DNA from: JBBEBE01 sp040882505 | GTDB lineage: Bacteria; Bacteroidota; Rhodothermia; Balneolales; Balneolaceae | NCBI GenBank assembly: GCA_040882505.1 | Contig: JBBEBE010000008.1 | Span: 186,001 to 250,000, forward strand | Direction of reading: 5' to 3' | Length of the DNA stretch: 64,000 nucleotides | Shown here: positions 1-8,414 of the stretch, one piece after another | How positions within the stretch are numbered: the stretch's first letter is position 1 | Layout: the number at the start of each line of letters is the position of its first letter | Position numbers and translations under genes: made by a program | Notes under the pieces: model-generated | Databases searched by the model: none | Seen by the model: only the letters and a program-made list of their open reading frames with translations | What the model was told of the DNA's origin: nothing

Positions 1-118
1 GAAGCCCGCTGACACTCTCGCGCCAGTATCGTTTCAGGAAGGCCGGTTGTCGCGGGCTGTCGGGTGTCGCGTCGGAGTCGCAGGCGCAGGAGGCGCAGCT
101 ATTGGGGTGATTGCTCAT
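1..118 (-). CDS. N-terminal fragment of an unidentified protein with a cysteine cluster
   Basis: The minus strand is open from an ATG at 116-118 to the window edge, giving 39 residues. The N-terminus has cysteines in a C-x2-C-x-C arrangement (NSCASCACDS), then an acidic stretch and a basic-aromatic segment (FLKRYWRESVSGL) of the kind that precedes a first membrane helix. Such Cys- or His-rich tails are known from metal-transporting membrane proteins, but nothing here proves that. It follows the DoxX gene on the same strand with about 45 bases between them. No function is assigned. Confidence 0.45.
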   Translation of the reverse strand, partial: MSNHPNSCASCACDSDATPDSPRQPAFLKRYWRESVSGL

Positions 119-163
119 ACCCCAAGGTACGAGGATTCCGGCAGTTGATCGAGAGAAGGGAGA

Positions 164-649
164 TTAGAAGTAGGGCGAATCCCGACGGGTGAGGCGACGA
201 TCCAGCGACCAAGCCCCGGCTCCACGAATGACCAGAAAGAGGCTGCCGAGCCACATGGCCCAATCGGTGCGCATCTCGTGAGCCATGCTCCAGAATCCGT
301 AGCTGGAGAGTTCACGAAGAACAAACGGGCCAAAGCTTGCGCCAAAAAGGATCGGGAGCTTGGTCGTCAGAATGGCAACACACATGATGAAGAACGTGAA
401 TCCGGCTGCGATTCGGGTGTAGAGACCTGCCAGAATGCAGAATCCGGCCAGCATCTCGATAATGCCGACAAACGGGCCAAAGAACTCCGGGTTGGGAAAT
501 CCCATCGCTTCGAACCGTCCGATCCCTCGTTGTGCGACAAAGAAGAGTTTTTGGATCCCTTCGGATAGAAAGACCGCTCCGACCATCAGCCGAATGAGTA
601 GCGTGGTTCTGGAGTCGTCGGTTCGCAGAAGTGGTTTGAGTAGTCGCAT
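164..649 (-). CDS. DoxX family membrane protein
   Basis: This is a 161-residue integral membrane protein of the DoxX family. These small four-helix proteins are often linked to quinone or thiol redox and to oxidative stress, with no settled reaction. Visible features are the early LLIRLMVGAVFLSEGIQKLFF helix with the family's conserved SEGIQK-type turn, then FVGIIEMLAGFCILAGLYTRIAA, a third helix and a C-terminal helix. The ATG at 649 (MRLLKPLLRTDDS) is preferred. An upstream ATG at 724 adds a polar, proline-rich stretch unlike the family and almost touches the preceding dioxygenase gene. It lies downstream of that gene on the same strand and may share its transcript. Confidence 0.85.
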   Translation of the reverse strand: MRLLKPLLRTDDSRTTLLIRLMVGAVFLSEGIQKLFFVAQRGIGRFEAMGFPNPEFFGPFVGIIEMLAGFCILAGLYTRIAAGFTFFIMCVAILTTKLPILFGASFGPFVLRELSSYGFWSMAHEMRTDWAMWLGSLFLVIRGAGAWSLDRRLTRRDSPYF

Positions 650-727
650 GGTGTACAAGAAGATTCGGGTCCGGGGATTGTGCAGAAACGGAGGGGAGCC
701 CGGAACAGAGCGCCCCTCCAACACCGT

Positions 728-1654
728 CTATACGTGAATATCCGGTAATTGTTTCTCGATGATTTCACGCTTCGATTCCAGCCACGGTGGCAGGATCAGT
801 TTTTCACCCAAGGCATCGGCCTCTTCGTCGACGGTATAGCCCGGCCCGTCGGTGGCAATCTCAAAGAGCACACCACCAGGAGAACGAAAATAGACCGAAT
901 GGAACCAGTGGCGATCGATCTGCATGGTCGGGCTCAGGCCGTAGCCAACGACCTTCTCACGAAGCTCCATCAACTCTTCATCGTCTTTTGCCCGGAAGGC
1001 AACGTGGTGGATGGTGCCCCGACCGGGGATGGCGTTGGCCGGGGATCCGGTATCGATCTCGACCTCACTGCCGATCGGAGCATCGGTCCGGTAGAGCTGG
1101 ACTCTTCCGTCGCTGTCTGCCTTTTTGAATCCAAAGACATCGGTCAGGATGTCGGCGGTAGGCTCCGCGTCGGAGAGGTTCAACCTCGTGTGGTGAAAGC
1201 CACGAATGGTATGTTCGGCCGGAAGGTCTCCGCCATCCCAGCCTGCAAGAGTGCCGGCATCCGGATCGGCCACCAACTCGAGTTCGATGACATCCGGATC
1301 CCGAAAGTGCAGGCGTTTCTTCCCGAACCGCTCATCTTCTTTGTATTCGATGGACGAATTCCCGAGCCTCGTTTTCCAGAAATCAAGGGAATCTTCGGGA
1401 ATGGTCAACCCCACTTCGACCGCTTCACCGGTACCGGGACGTCCCAATTTGGCCATCGGCCAGGGGAAGAACGTGAGGCCGGACCCCGGGCTTCCTTCTC
1501 CATTTCCGTAGAAAAGGTGATAGGTTCCGGGATCGTCTTGATTGACCGATTTTTTGACCAGGCGCATACCCAGTTTGTGAACATAAAAGTCGACATTGGT
1601 CTGCGCGTTTCCAGCCAATGCGGTGATGTGGTGAATGCCTTGTGAGTGCTTCAT
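728..1654 (-). CDS. VOC-family ring-cleaving dioxygenase, MhqO-like
   Basis: This 308-residue cytoplasmic protein has two tandem vicinal-oxygen-chelate modules. The first starts at GIHHITALAG (H8/H9) and contains FYVHKLGMRLVKKSVNQDD. The second starts near residue 150 (FHHTRLNL) and carries IHHVAFRA and a terminal GVLFEIATDGPGY metal-ligand segment. The length and the VKKSVNQDDPGTYHLFYG stretch match the MhqO/YdfO group, which is tied to hydroquinone and quinone detoxification in Bacillus. Cleavage of an aromatic diol using a metal is inferred from the family. The DoxX gene downstream fits a quinone-stress role. No MarR-type regulator such as MhqR is adjacent. Confidence 0.85.
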   Translation of the reverse strand: MKHSQGIHHITALAGNAQTNVDFYVHKLGMRLVKKSVNQDDPGTYHLFYGNGEGSPGSGLTFFPWPMAKLGRPGTGEAVEVGLTIPEDSLDFWKTRLGNSSIEYKEDERFGKKRLHFRDPDVIELELVADPDAGTLAGWDGGDLPAEHTIRGFHHTRLNLSDAEPTADILTDVFGFKKADSDGRVQLYRTDAPIGSEVEIDTGSPANAIPGRGTIHHVAFRAKDDEELMELREKVVGYGLSPTMQIDRHWFHSVYFRSPGGVLFEIATDGPGYTVDEEADALGEKLILPPWLESKREIIEKQLPDIHV

Positions 1655-1824
1655 GATTCTGCCTGTCGGGTATTGTCGTTGAGACTGTCATGTTTGGGTT
1701 TCTCAGTGGGTACAACACCTGGTCGAGTTTATTCGTTCAATGTTAAATCAAATGACCATCGCCAGCAAGTGTAATATAGAGTGAATTTTGAATACCGATG
1801 GGGCCTTGGATGAGCCAGTAGGAT

Positions 1825-2391
1825 TCAAATCAATCTGGCGCCGGCTTGCTCCATCTCTTTGTTGGCCTCGTCTCCGCCCGTCTGTGTCACGGGTCGGGTG
1901 CCGTCCGTGATCAAGAGGACCTCGAAACCCGCCTTGCACGCATCGAGAACCGTTGCCCGGACGCAAACATCCTGCGCCAAGCCTCCGATCAGAAGTCGTT
2001 GGATGCCGCGCCTCTGCATCTCGTCTGCAAGACCGGTCTGATCCAGCGCCGAGTATTGATCCTGGTCGAACCGGACCCCTTTGGTGACGATGATGACGTG
2101 ATCCGGGAGGTTCAGATCCGGATGAAAGGCCGCTCCATCGCTGTTTTGAATGCAATGGGGTGGCCACTCTCCGCCTCGCTCCTGGAAACTGAGATGTTCC
2201 CGGGGATGCCAGTCCCGCGAGGCAAAGACAGGGACTCCTTGCTGAACCGCTTTCCGAATCCACACATTAAGCACTGGTACGACCGTATCCCCCTCGGGGA
2301 TGGGGAGCGCGCCTCCGGGGCAGAAGTCATTCTGGACGTCGACCAACAGAAGAGCGTCGGATGCTGTCAGTTCTATGGATTTGGATTTCAT
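1825..2391 (-). CDS. pncA: Nicotinamidase
   Basis: This 188-residue cysteine hydrolase of the isochorismatase fold converts nicotinamide to nicotinate plus ammonia, the first step of NAD salvage. The catalytic triad is visible as D18 (VDVQNDF), K104 (TKG) and C143 (LAQDVCVRAT). Metal ligands D60, H62 and H66 lie in SRDWHPREH, and the WPPHC segment is typical of PncA. The start at 2391 (MKSKSIELTASDALLLVDVQ) fits the family length; the ATG 48 bases upstream adds a non-homologous tail. It follows pncB on the same strand 122 bases downstream, so the two consecutive enzymes of the Preiss-Handler route are side by side. Confidence 0.95.
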   Translation of the reverse strand: MKSKSIELTASDALLLVDVQNDFCPGGALPIPEGDTVVPVLNVWIRKAVQQGVPVFASRDWHPREHLSFQERGGEWPPHCIQNSDGAAFHPDLNLPDHVIIVTKGVRFDQDQYSALDQTGLADEMQRRGIQRLLIGGLAQDVCVRATVLDACKAGFEVLLITDGTRPVTQTGGDEANKEMEQAGARLI

Positions 2392-2513
2392 GGGGCTGCG
2401 GGTTTCTGAGTTTCGATTCGTTTTGCAATTGAATGGCATTGCGAATGATCACCATAGCCATACAATTGTGCGTGAAACAACGGTCCGGCCACGCTCTACG
2501 GTCATGAACGTTG

Positions 2514-3848
2514 TCAGGAGATCTCCCGTTCAACGGACGCAGTATAGGCTTCAAGGTCCGGGCTCACTCTGACATCGTACGGAGGGTCTGCCGGTTCGAT
2601 GGAGCGCACGGTGTCGGGAAGGTAGCTGCGCTGCAGGTTGCAATGTGCCCGAATGGAGGAGAGGCTCTGCTTCCAAGAGTGTACCATCCCGCCGTGCCGC
2701 ATGGCTGTTTTCAAAAGGGGGGAGCCGGGGAGGGATTCATCGTAGCGGCCGATGATATCATGCGTGGCCGTTGAATCGTTGATAATCCGATGGATCTGTT
2801 TGGCTCCCGGCAAAATGGGTTTCCCCGGGCTCAGCTTCGTGGCTCCTTTCCCGTCATAGGAACAGAGCTTGTAGACAATATTCAATGAGGGCGCGTCACT
2901 GGAAACCCCCATATGGGTTCCGACACCGAATCCGTCGATGGGCACTTTGCTTGCGACCAACGCCGCGATCTTCTCTTCATCGAGCCCCCCACTGACGACG
3001 ATACCCACGGATTCCAGTTCGTGGGAGTTCAATTTTTGACGCACGGCCCTGGAGAGCTCTTCCAGATCTCCCGAATCGATCCGCACGCCCCGAATCCGGA
3101 AGGCGTCTCCGAGTTCGCTGGCCAATTCCCCGATTCGGTCCACCGCCTCAAGGGTGTCATAGGTATCGATCAGCAGGATGGTCTCGGGATACTGGGAGGC
3201 AAACGAGCGGAACGCCTCCTTCTCCGATTCGTGAGTCTGGATGTAACTGTGCGCCATGGTACCGGTGACCGGAATCCCGAACCGCTTTCCTGCCAATACG
3301 TTCGAGGTCGCTTCGATTCCCGCTTTGTAGAAGGCAAGGCTCCCCTGGAGTGCGGCGTCCATGCCGTGTGTCCGCCGTGCTCCGAAGTCGATGACCGGTT
3401 TTCCTGCGGCCGCCTCCAGAATTCGGGTCGCCTTGGATGCCAGTGTTGTCTGCAGATGGACCTGGTTCATCAAGAAGGTTTCCAGCAGTTGCGCCTGCGG
3501 GAGAGGAGCCATCACCTCCAGAATGGGCTCGTCCGCGAAGATCGGGGTCCCTTCGGCGACAGCCCGAATGGTGCCTTGAAACCGGAAATTGGTCAGCCAG
3601 TCAAGAAACGAGGGGCGAAAGAGGTCCAGAGTTCGCAGGTAGTCAATGGATTCGTCGTCGAACCGGAAGGATTCAATGGCCTGGATGGCTTCCTGCTGCC
3701 CACAGGCCAGGAGATAATTTCGCCGCTCCGGAAGATCCCGAACGTAGAGGGAGAAGACCGCCTCCTTTGTGAGATCCTCCTCAAGGTATGCCTGAACCAT
3801 GGTGAGTTCATAGAGGTCGGTAAAGAGTCCTGAATTGGCTGTTTTCAC
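2514..3848 (-). CDS. pncB: Nicotinate phosphoribosyltransferase
   Basis: This 444-residue enzyme couples nicotinate and PRPP to nicotinate mononucleotide. It begins with the family signature GLFTDLYELTMVQAYL. The active-site loop is GARRTHGMDAAL around residue 165, followed by GTMAHSYIQ, LIDTYDT, GVRIDSGDL (phosphate-binding region) and VSGGLDEEKI, and the C-terminal half has FGVGTHMGVS. Length and motif order match bacterial PncB. It is the first gene of the pair with pncA and so supplies the second reaction of nicotinamide recycling to NAD. The ATG at 3848 is well supported by the N-terminal signature. Confidence 0.95.
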   Translation of the reverse strand: MKTANSGLFTDLYELTMVQAYLEEDLTKEAVFSLYVRDLPERRNYLLACGQQEAIQAIESFRFDDESIDYLRTLDLFRPSFLDWLTNFRFQGTIRAVAEGTPIFADEPILEVMAPLPQAQLLETFLMNQVHLQTTLASKATRILEAAAGKPVIDFGARRTHGMDAALQGSLAFYKAGIEATSNVLAGKRFGIPVTGTMAHSYIQTHESEKEAFRSFASQYPETILLIDTYDTLEAVDRIGELASELGDAFRIRGVRIDSGDLEELSRAVRQKLNSHELESVGIVVSGGLDEEKIAALVASKVPIDGFGVGTHMGVSSDAPSLNIVYKLCSYDGKGATKLSPGKPILPGAKQIHRIINDSTATHDIIGRYDESLPGSPLLKTAMRHGGMVHSWKQSLSSIRAHCNLQRSYLPDTVRSIEPADPPYDVRVSPDLEAYTASVEREIS

Positions 3849-4012
3849 GATCGAGTGTCTGATTGGAGTTCATCCCTGGTCGCAACGGGTTCTGACAGCC
3901 TGAACAAAAGGTGGAGGGGCAGGGTTTCCGGGAAAGATCAACTTAGGGCTGTCTACAAGGTGATTAGTGAGCGTCACCGCGATTCACTGGATACATTGTC
4001 CGAGTAATGCCT

Positions 4013-4663
4013 CTACAACCCCTCCACGACATCCCGAATGGGTGTGTCTCCCTCGTTGAACTCGATCACTTTCCGGATGGTGGTATCATTTCTCAAGGAC
4101 TGCAGGGCCAGTTCGGCAACATCCTCTCTCGCCACGCCCTGTGACTTCGCCGGATCCTCGGTTGTAATCATACCGGTACCCAGATCGTCCAGTAGTCGAC
4201 CGGGTCGGAGGATGGTGTAGTTCAGGCTGCTTTCAGTCAGAATGCGGTCCGCTACATGTTTGGCTACGTAGTAGGGTCTGATGGGCGAATCTTCCCATCC
4301 CTCACGGGTTCCGGCGTTCAAGGCGCTCACCATCACATAGCGCCGGACACCGGCCGCTTCGGCAGCTTCCATCGTCTTGAGGGCCCCGTCCAGATCGACT
4401 GTCAAGGTTTTCTCGGCCCCGGTCGATCCTCCGCTTCCGGCCGTAAAGACGATGGCGTCCATCCCGTTCATCAGTTTGGTCAACGCTTCGACCGAAGACT
4501 CCAGATCCCCCAAGCGGGTCTTGATCCCCCGATCCTCAAAGTGAGCCCTCTGCTCCTTGTCTCGAATCACGGCCGTGGGGGTGAAGTCGGGATCAATATC
4601 GAGCTTGTCGGTCAAAATTCGTCCGACCTTCCCGTTGGCGCCGAAAATGAGTACATGCTGCAT
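4013..4663 (-). CDS. NAD(P)-binding atypical short-chain dehydrogenase
   Basis: This 216-residue Rossmann protein belongs to the NmrA-like/YwnB group. The dinucleotide motif is GANGKVGR at the N-terminus (MQHVLIFGANGKVGR). MDAIVFTAG follows in mid-protein, then RRYVMVSALN and YYVAKHVADRIL with the Y-x3-K pair at the active-site position, and LNYTILRPGRL. The start at 4663 puts the nucleotide motif at residue 8; an upstream ATG would add 13 unrelated residues. Substrate is unknown. Relatives act as NAD(P)H sensors or quinone reductases. No Shine-Dalgarno sequence is visible. Confidence 0.85.
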   Translation of the reverse strand: MQHVLIFGANGKVGRILTDKLDIDPDFTPTAVIRDKEQRAHFEDRGIKTRLGDLESSVEALTKLMNGMDAIVFTAGSGGSTGAEKTLTVDLDGALKTMEAAEAAGVRRYVMVSALNAGTREGWEDSPIRPYYVAKHVADRILTESSLNYTILRPGRLLDDLGTGMITTEDPAKSQGVAREDVAELALQSLRNDTTIRKVIEFNEGDTPIRDVVEGL

Positions 4664-4776
4664 GAATGAAATAGATGTTGAGTTTACGTTTACTTCCGGC
4701 ACATGAAACCGAAACCGATCATCGAATTCCGGCGCCTGTGCCTGTCTCTACCCATTCAATGCAGATACGCGAGCAA

Positions 4777-5643
4777 TCATTCCATGAACTCCGAAGAGAA
4801 GACTCGATTGTACTCCCAGTTGTAGATGCGAATCCAACTCGTCATCTCGTCCCAATCATTCTCCTGGATGTAGGTTTCGAGACGTGTACGGATCTCGCTG
4901 AATGAAATATTCTCTGGATGTGTGTAGAAGCGATTCATTACACGCGCGTTACCGGATGAGTTGGATGGGAAATACGAGTTGACCCCGTCGGTCGGAAACT
5001 GGTGAGGATCCAAGAAGAGTTGTTCTTCTAACCACGACTTGAACGTCTCGCACGCCTTCAGGGTGGACTCTTTCGTAGCACAATGCAGGTAAATGGAGTT
5101 CTCGGGTCTCAGATAGTATCGACTCTCCTGCAACTCGGAGTAATCGGCCTCGATTGTCTCCAGTTCGACGTGATCATCAAATATTCGAAGACGGTATCGA
5201 TCCTCTTCTGATTCCGACCAGATCGAGAGATTCCACGAGCCGGTACGTTCCGGCAGCGGAACAAGAGCAGATGAATACCCGATCGTTTGAAAGTAGTACA
5301 GGCAAATTTCAGGTGGGTCGACTCCAACAAGTTGGACATCAAATTGATCCTCACTCCACCCGTGATAAAATTTTAACCCATAATTGGCACAGCCGTACTG
5401 AGTATCTGCATTAATTTTTAGCGCAGGTTGTGGCCTCGGAATTTGTTCAAAGTCCAATGGATTATTCGGATCAAACTGCACGTTTCCAACATTCGGATGC
5501 GGTGAGTAGTACTCCACCAACGAGAGTGTAATCCCCTCATCCGTAAAATCGGTCGTTTCCCATTCCGTATCGCTGTCCGTAAGCGCGCTGCACCCCTGCA
5601 GAAGTAGGAGAAGTGACATGATCTTGACCAAAGAATGTGGCAT
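4777..5643 (-). CDS. Hypothetical lipoprotein
   Basis: This 288-residue protein was not recognised. It starts with a lipoprotein signal (MPHSLVKIMSLLLLLQGCSALTD; lipobox LLQGC, Cys at 18). The mature part is acidic and aromatic-rich, with segments such as PLPERTGSWNLSIWSESEEDRYRLRIFDDHVEL that suggest a beta-rich domain, and three scattered Cys. It is flanked by an SDR gene and an AHSA1 gene on the same strand but separated from both by gaps, so it is probably its own unit. Confidence 0.75.
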   Translation of the reverse strand: MPHSLVKIMSLLLLLQGCSALTDSDTEWETTDFTDEGITLSLVEYYSPHPNVGNVQFDPNNPLDFEQIPRPQPALKINADTQYGCANYGLKFYHGWSEDQFDVQLVGVDPPEICLYYFQTIGYSSALVPLPERTGSWNLSIWSESEEDRYRLRIFDDHVELETIEADYSELQESRYYLRPENSIYLHCATKESTLKACETFKSWLEEQLFLDPHQFPTDGVNSYFPSNSSGNARVMNRFYTHPENISFSEIRTRLETYIQENDWDEMTSWIRIYNWEYNRVFSSEFME

Positions 5644-5906
5644 AACCGTTCGTGTTCGTTTGATTGGAAGGTACCACCGACATCTGCCGGCACATACCTA
5701 CCTACGGACACAATTGCGGATCCGCTACAGTCACAACGGGTTCGCCATTCTCACGGCTCGATCTCCCCGGGCAGGTACGCCTTCCGAAGCGGCTCCTCAA
5801 AGCGTTCGATCCGGATCCTCCATGGCGCGCAGTTTTGCTTGTATCTCACGGGCCGTGATGGAAGGAGTCCTCATGGATCCGGGGATTTCATGGCTGGCAG
5901 AACAAG

Positions 5907-6404
5907 TTACTTCTTGGCGAGGTACTCCTCGAGTCTGTCCCAAGTCTCTGCGAATCCGTCGATGACGCCCATCTCGATGATGGAGTCGCGCGCCTCATTC
6001 GTATCAAATTCGGTGGTGCTCACGACCGTGGTCTTGTCGCCCTTCTCCTGAAACTCAACCGTAATCAGCATTCCGGGCATCTCTTTGTTGATCTTGCCCT
6101 CTTCATTCGAGAAGTAATCCGTATAGACCAGCAGCTCCGGTTCCCGGATAGTCTTGTAGATGGCCAGCCCCCAGGATTCATCCGACGTCTTCGGTCCTCG
6201 TAGACAGAAGTGCCACCGACCCCCCTCTTTGAACTCCAGATTGCATTCCACCATGGGCCAGCTACGCGGCCCCCACCACTCCTTCAGATGCGTGCAGGTT
6301 GAGTAGGTTTCGAAAACGAGAGGGCGGGGCGCGGGAAAGGTTCGCGATAGAATCAGTTTTTTCTCTTCAATCGATACACCTTTACGGTTTGTCTTTTGGT
6401 TCAT
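5907..6404 (-). CDS. SRPBCC / AHSA1-family protein
   Basis: This 165-residue protein has the helix-grip START-like fold. The AHSA1 signature is clear: LILSRTFPAPRPLVFETYSTCTHLKEWWGP near the start, FKEGGRWHFCLRGP in the middle, MLITVEFQEKGDKTTVVSTTEF, and the terminal helix GFAETWDRLEEYLAKK. In this family the cavity binds a small hydrophobic ligand; the ligand here is unknown. Its first 23 bases overlap the end of the upstream ArsR-type regulator gene, so translation is probably coupled. This ArsR-AHSA1 pairing is common in soil and marine bacteria. It is not the eukaryotic Hsp90 co-chaperone function. Confidence 0.9.
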   Translation of the reverse strand: MNQKTNRKGVSIEEKKLILSRTFPAPRPLVFETYSTCTHLKEWWGPRSWPMVECNLEFKEGGRWHFCLRGPKTSDESWGLAIYKTIREPELLVYTDYFSNEEGKINKEMPGMLITVEFQEKGDKTTVVSTTEFDTNEARDSIIEMGVIDGFAETWDRLEEYLAKK

Positions 6405-6741
6405 CGGTATCCTCGTGTTGTTGTAGTTGTGTCAGGTAATTGTCCAGTCGATCAAAGCTGCGCTCCCAGAAGACCCGGTACTCCTCGATCCATGCATCGA
6501 CGTCCCTCAAAGCGGCGGGGTTCAACCGGCAGGGCCGGTACTGGGCATCTCTTGTTCGTTCAATCAACTGCGCCTTTTCCAGAACCTTGAGATGTTTCGA
6601 TATGGCCGGCATGGAGATCTCGAATGGCTCTGCCAGGTCCGAAACGGTCTTCTCTCCGGTTGTCAAGCTGGCCAGGATGGCTCGCCGTGTCGGATCGGCC
6701 AGTGCAGCAAACGTGAGATTGAGCTTGTCTTGATTCGTCAT
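6382..6741 (-). CDS. ArsR-family winged-helix repressor
   Basis: This is a 119-residue HTH_5/ArsR-type regulator. FAALADPTRRAILASL opens the DNA-binding domain and VSDLAEPFEISMPAISKHLKVLEKAQLIERTRD is the helix-turn-helix plus wing. There is no metal-binding Cys motif, so it is the non-metal subgroup usually paired with SRPBCC/AHSA1 proteins, as here. The ATG at 6741 lies inside an 8-bp palindrome that is the obvious candidate operator, which implies autorepression of the two-gene operon. Divergent to PadR-PspC. Confidence 0.92.
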   Translation of the reverse strand: MTNQDKLNLTFAALADPTRRAILASLTTGEKTVSDLAEPFEISMPAISKHLKVLEKAQLIERTRDAQYRPCRLNPAALRDVDAWIEEYRVFWERSFDRLDNYLTQLQQHEDTDEPKDKP

Positions 6742-6762
6742 AATTAACGATACGGTTAATTA
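6741..6762. promoter_or_regulatory. Probable ArsR operator (8-bp inverted repeat)
   Basis: A perfect inverted repeat has arms TAATTAAC (6741-6748) and GTTAATTA (6755-6762) separated by 6 bases. One arm includes the first base of the ArsR-type start codon. Its position and AT-rich symmetry fit a dimeric winged-helix repressor acting on its own promoter. Binding is inferred. Confidence 0.55.
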
Positions 6763-6796
6763 ACCATTTAGTAAAATAAAAAGTAAAAACGAACTT

Positions 6797-6816
6797 CTAT
6801 CGGGCTGAACCGATAG
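6797..6816. promoter_or_regulatory. Inverted repeat in the ArsR/PadR divergent region
   Basis: A perfect 7-bp inverted repeat, CTATCGG (6797-6803) and CCGATAG (6810-6816), with a 6-base spacer lies midway between the divergent regulators. The arm-spacer geometry resembles that of the ArsR palindrome but the sequence differs, so a different protein is likely bound. It could instead form a small hairpin in the PadR leader. Confidence 0.4.
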
Positions 6817-6854
6817 TATGGGGGGAAGAATCGCTGGTAATTTATTTTTCAGAG

Positions 6855-6873
6855 TACCTTGCATTACAAGGTA
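6855..6873. promoter_or_regulatory. Probable PadR operator (7-bp inverted repeat)
   Basis: A perfect inverted repeat has arms TACCTTG (6855-6861) and CAAGGTA (6867-6873) with a 5-base spacer, 36 bases before the chosen PadR start. PadR repressors usually control their own promoter through such dyads. Assignment to PadR rests on position only. Confidence 0.45.
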
Positions 6874-6908
6874 ACATGCGATACATTTTCTCTGAACCAA
6901 TCAGAGCC

Positions 6909-7265
6909 ATGAGCAAACCAAACAAATACAGTCTGGAGAATGTCGAAGCACAGATGCGAAAGGGATCGTTGGAATTCACGATTCTGCTCATCATCTCCAG
7001 GGGAGAGGTGTACGCCAGTGACATTATCCAACAACTCAAAACGCATGATTTGATCGTGGTCGAGGGAACACTCTACCCGATTCTCTCCCGGCTGAACCGG
7101 GCAGGTCTGTTGGACTATTCCTGGGTCGAGTCGGAATCCGGTCCGCCCCGGAAATACTATTCGCTTACCAAGACCGGGAAGGAGAGTCTGGACCAGATGA
7201 CCGCTGCCTGGAAAGCGATGTCTGCCTCGATTCAACAGTTAATCACGAACGCCAAGTCCGACTGA
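6909..7265 (+). CDS. PadR-family transcriptional regulator
   Basis: This 118-residue PadR winged-helix protein has the compact (subfamily 2) layout. YSLENVEAQMRKGSLEFTILLIISRGEVYASDIIQQL is the N-terminal HTH, VVEGTLYPILSRLNRAGLLDYSWVESESGPPRKYYSLT is the recognition helix and wing, and the rest is a C-terminal dimerisation helix. The start at 6909 (MSKPNKYSLEN) matches the family; an in-frame ATG at 6876 would add 11 atypical residues directly behind the inverted repeat. Three bases after its stop codon the PspC-domain gene begins, the common PadR-PspC operon of Bacteroidota relatives. Confidence 0.92.
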   Translation: MSKPNKYSLENVEAQMRKGSLEFTILLIISRGEVYASDIIQQLKTHDLIVVEGTLYPILSRLNRAGLLDYSWVESESGPPRKYYSLTKTGKESLDQMTAAWKAMSASIQQLITNAKSD

Positions 7266-7268
7266 ACC

Positions 7269-8402
7269 ATGGACAAGACCATTTCCATTACGATCGCCGG
7301 TTTAATTTTACATGTCGAGGAGAGTGCCTACCGGGAGTTGGAGATCTGGCTCAACTCGGTACGAACGCATTTCGGTCAGTATGACGACAGCGACGAAATC
7401 CTGCGGGATATCGAAACCCGACTGGCCGAAATTCTCACCCATCTGACCGAGAACCGGAAACGTGCGGTGTCCAATGAGGATATTCGTGAGGTGATCTCGC
7501 AGATCGGGACCACGGAGGATTTCGAGGAGTTTGACAACGAATCCGAACCGGTCCCACCTTCGAGCTCCACAATTCAAAAACGACTCTATCGGGACCCGGA
7601 CAACTCGATGCTGGGTGGTGTGGCCTCCGGATTGGCCGCCTATCTGGGGATCGATATTACACTGGCTCGCGTCCTGTTTGTCTTCTTTACGCTCATTTGG
7701 GGAACCAGCCTCTTGCTCTATATCGTGTTGTGGATCGCCATGCCGGTAGCCGACACCACGGCCAAGAAGCTGGAGATGAAAGGTGAGCCACTCACATTGG
7801 CTCGAATGGAGGCAAGAATCAAGGAGACGCTCCCACCCGGTGGCGAGATGAGTACTCGGTTGGGTCGCTTTTTTGACCGATTCTTCTCGGTTCTTCGAGA
7901 GGCAGGGGAGGCAATGGTCACATTTTTAAAGAGGGTTGGCCCGATTCTCCTTTTAATCCTCGGGTGGGCTCTGATTATCCTCGGAAGTGTGGATGTGATC
8001 TTCGGAACGACACTCTATCTGATCGGGCTCACCGATACGACGAGGACCATGCTGGACGTCTCCTTGGTTGAAATGGCCTCCAGTCCATGGGTCCACTATC
8101 TGCTGCTTACACTGGGGTGGTTATTGGTCGTGATTCCGGGTGTGTTGGTCGTGATGGCCGGACGGGCACTGGCCGGGTTCAAACCGGCGCGGTACGCTCC
8201 CTCTCCGGTGGTTCTTCTCAGCGTCTGGGTCATTGCCCTGATGATTGCAACCATCGTCGGTCTTCGTGAAATCCCCGTGTACGAAAAGAACATCGATGCG
8301 GCTCGAAAGGGGGTGGTGCAGGTTGACACAGGATTGGACGAGGCAGATATCGATCAATCAGCCCTCTATTTTACGCAGACTCTGGACAACAGGGATTATT
8401 AG
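7269..8402 (+). CDS. PspC-domain membrane protein
   Basis: This is a 377-residue inner-membrane protein. Residues 1-85 form the soluble module usual in PadR-linked PspC proteins (MDKTISITIAGLILHVEESAYRELE, NEDIREVISQIG). Residues about 105-160 are the PspC domain (RLYRDPDNSMLGGVASGLAAYLGID, then a long hydrophobic helix ending LWIAMP). Three more membrane segments follow near residues 225-250, 275-300 and 315-335. A role in sensing or buffering envelope stress is inferred from the phage-shock family. The last part (VQVDTGLDEADIDQSALYF) is acidic and probably periplasmic. Co-transcribed with the PadR gene. Confidence 0.88.
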   Translation: MDKTISITIAGLILHVEESAYRELEIWLNSVRTHFGQYDDSDEILRDIETRLAEILTHLTENRKRAVSNEDIREVISQIGTTEDFEEFDNESEPVPPSSSTIQKRLYRDPDNSMLGGVASGLAAYLGIDITLARVLFVFFTLIWGTSLLLYIVLWIAMPVADTTAKKLEMKGEPLTLARMEARIKETLPPGGEMSTRLGRFFDRFFSVLREAGEAMVTFLKRVGPILLLILGWALIILGSVDVIFGTTLYLIGLTDTTRTMLDVSLVEMASSPWVHYLLLTLGWLLVVIPGVLVVMAGRALAGFKPARYAPSPVVLLSVWVIALMIATIVGLREIPVYEKNIDAARKGVVQVDTGLDEADIDQSALYFTQTLDNRDY

Positions 8403-8414
8403 ACTATTAGATAA

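Noticed and set aside
749..1645. 298-codon plus-strand frame opposite the VOC dioxygenase gene
   Set aside because: Antisense shadow: the minus-strand product carries clear family motifs, the plus-strand one none.
2913..3833. 306-codon plus-strand frame opposite pncB
   Set aside because: Antisense shadow of a well-conserved enzyme; no recognisable domain.
5797..5874. Minus-strand 25-codon frame resembling the start of a DNA alkylation repair (AlkD-like) protein
   Set aside because: Only the first 25 residues look suggestive; the following sequence in any frame does not continue the family. Too short to call a pseudogene.
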